Assembly: GCA_003164305.1 (NCBI GenBank)
Contig: PLSZ01000509.1
Location: 1-6,695, forward strand
Direction of reading: 5' to 3'
DNA: 6,695 bases
DNA from: Acetobacteraceae bacterium
GTDB taxonomy: Bacteria; Pseudomonadota; Alphaproteobacteria; Acetobacterales; Acetobacteraceae
Position numbers and translations under genes: made by a program. Of the stretch, positions 6,296-6,695 are shown in pieces; position 1 is the first letter of the stretch; each line of letters opens with the position of its first letter. Under the pieces are notes generated by a model. That model made no database searches. It was not told where the DNA came from and saw nothing but the letters and a program-made list of their open reading frames with translations.

Positions 6296-6498
6296 ACAGG
6301 CCATTCATCGTTTGTTCGTAGCCACTGTGAAACGTTACCCCCTTGCGTCGCGCTGATCCATTTAATGCGCGGCTCGTCGCGACCGCGCAGGTACGTCCAC
6401 GCTTGTTTTAGATTATAGTGCCATGCATCGGCACAGACATTCAGTTGCGTCTTACCGAGGCAACATAATCGGTTGTCGATAGCTGTCAGAACCGGCGT
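6211..6498 (-). pseudogene. 95-codon minus-strand open frame without start, unknown
   Basis: The minus-strand frame is open from just after TAG (6501-6499) to TGA (6213-6211). It reads protein-like stretches such as NRLCCLGKTQLNVCADAWHY, NLKQAWTYLRGRDEPRIKW and ISATQGGNVSQWLRTNDEWP. It has no ATG, GTG or TTG before a Met near residue 74, so it cannot be a complete gene as it stands. I do not recognise the family. It could be a decayed 3' part of a gene or a chance open frame, since 95 open codons are not rare at this GC content. Confidence 0.22.
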
Positions 6499-6645
6499 CT
6501 AAACGGCGGTTTCGCACGTTGACAGCACAGCAAGCACCGCCGGGATTTGAGCGGCGTTTCGGCGCTTTGATGGAACGACGCGTACGCCGGACGGCCTGAC
6601 GGCACGGCGGATCGCACGGTAAAAGACTGTCCGTCACAAAGAACA

Positions 6646-6691
6646 GGCACGGCGCCGGTCCCAACCCGGCAGTTCCGCTCGGCGCCGTGCC
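6646..6691. terminator. 12-bp GC-rich inverted repeat, possible terminator
   Basis: GGCACGGCGCCG (6646-6657) and CGGCGCCGTGCC (6680-6691) are perfect inverted copies around a 22-nt loop. Read on the minus strand the stem is followed by TGTTCTTTG, moderately T-rich, so it could end a transcript entering from the right. On the plus strand the window ends 4 nt later. A nine-base copy of the arm, GGCACGGCG, also occurs at 6601-6609. It might instead be part of a repeat element or mobile-element end. Confidence 0.4.
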
Positions 6692-6695
6692 CTCA

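Larger units (their letters stand above)
6132..6695. other. region after the operon without a convincing gene
   Basis: Apart from the doubtful frames listed separately, this stretch shows only inverted repeats (6140-6188, 6504-6542, 6646-6691) and a patch lower in GC than the operon around 6300-6480. No tRNA, CRISPR or recognised protein family is visible. It may be a decayed accessory segment or intergenic DNA before a gene beyond the window. Confidence 0.55.

Noticed and set aside
6412..6417. TATAAT on the minus strand as a promoter
   Set aside because: There is no -35 hexamer at the right distance and no gene downstream that would use it.
6504..6542. 7-bp inverted repeat CGGCGGT/ACCGCCG
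   Set aside because: It is short, with a 25-nt loop and a very common GC-rich word, so it is probably chance.

Overview
This looks like a chromosomal segment of a GC-rich proteobacterium, most likely an alphaproteobacterium. The short unimodular QueF, the style of the QueA and Tgt proteins, and IS remnants of types common in Rhodospirillales/Acetobacteraceae point that way. The taxonomic placement is an impression from the protein sequences, not a search result.

Layout. (1) Positions 1-1540 hold a probable insertion sequence whose single DDE transposase gene is read on the minus strand (87-1376). (2) Positions 1377-2374 are non-coding accessory sequence. They contain a decayed IS66 tnpC fragment (1783-2068), several short dyads, a candidate Fur-like site, a tiny open frame with a very strong ribosome site (2195-2227) and a small hairpin ending in a T run (2259-2278). 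(3) Positions 2375-6131 are a tight plus-strand operon of five genes, each overlapping the next: a VOC-family protein, a VUT/YhhQ-type queuosine-precursor transporter, queA, tgt and queF. (4) Positions 6132-6695 hold no convincing gene. There is an inverted repeat just after queF, a doubtful 55-codon frame, a 95-codon minus-strand frame with no usable start, and a 12-bp GC-rich inverted repeat near the right edge.

How the genes work together. The operon encodes the late part of queuosine tRNA modification. The transporter probably brings in a 7-deazaguanine precursor. QueF reduces preQ0 to preQ1, Tgt puts preQ1 into position 34 of GUN-anticodon tRNAs, and QueA adds the epoxycyclopentanediol ring from S-adenosylmethionine. 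The early genes for making preQ0 (folE, queD, queE, queC) are not in this window, so the locus alone fits preQ0 salvage. The VOC protein is translationally linked to the transporter, but its role is unknown.

The main oddity is QueA. It carries about 55 extra residues near the N-terminus (roughly residues 34-88), in an otherwise complete protein. Within the insert the +1 frame has the stronger coding character and reads like an export signal sequence. This suggests a captured piece of another gene that is now read in a different frame.
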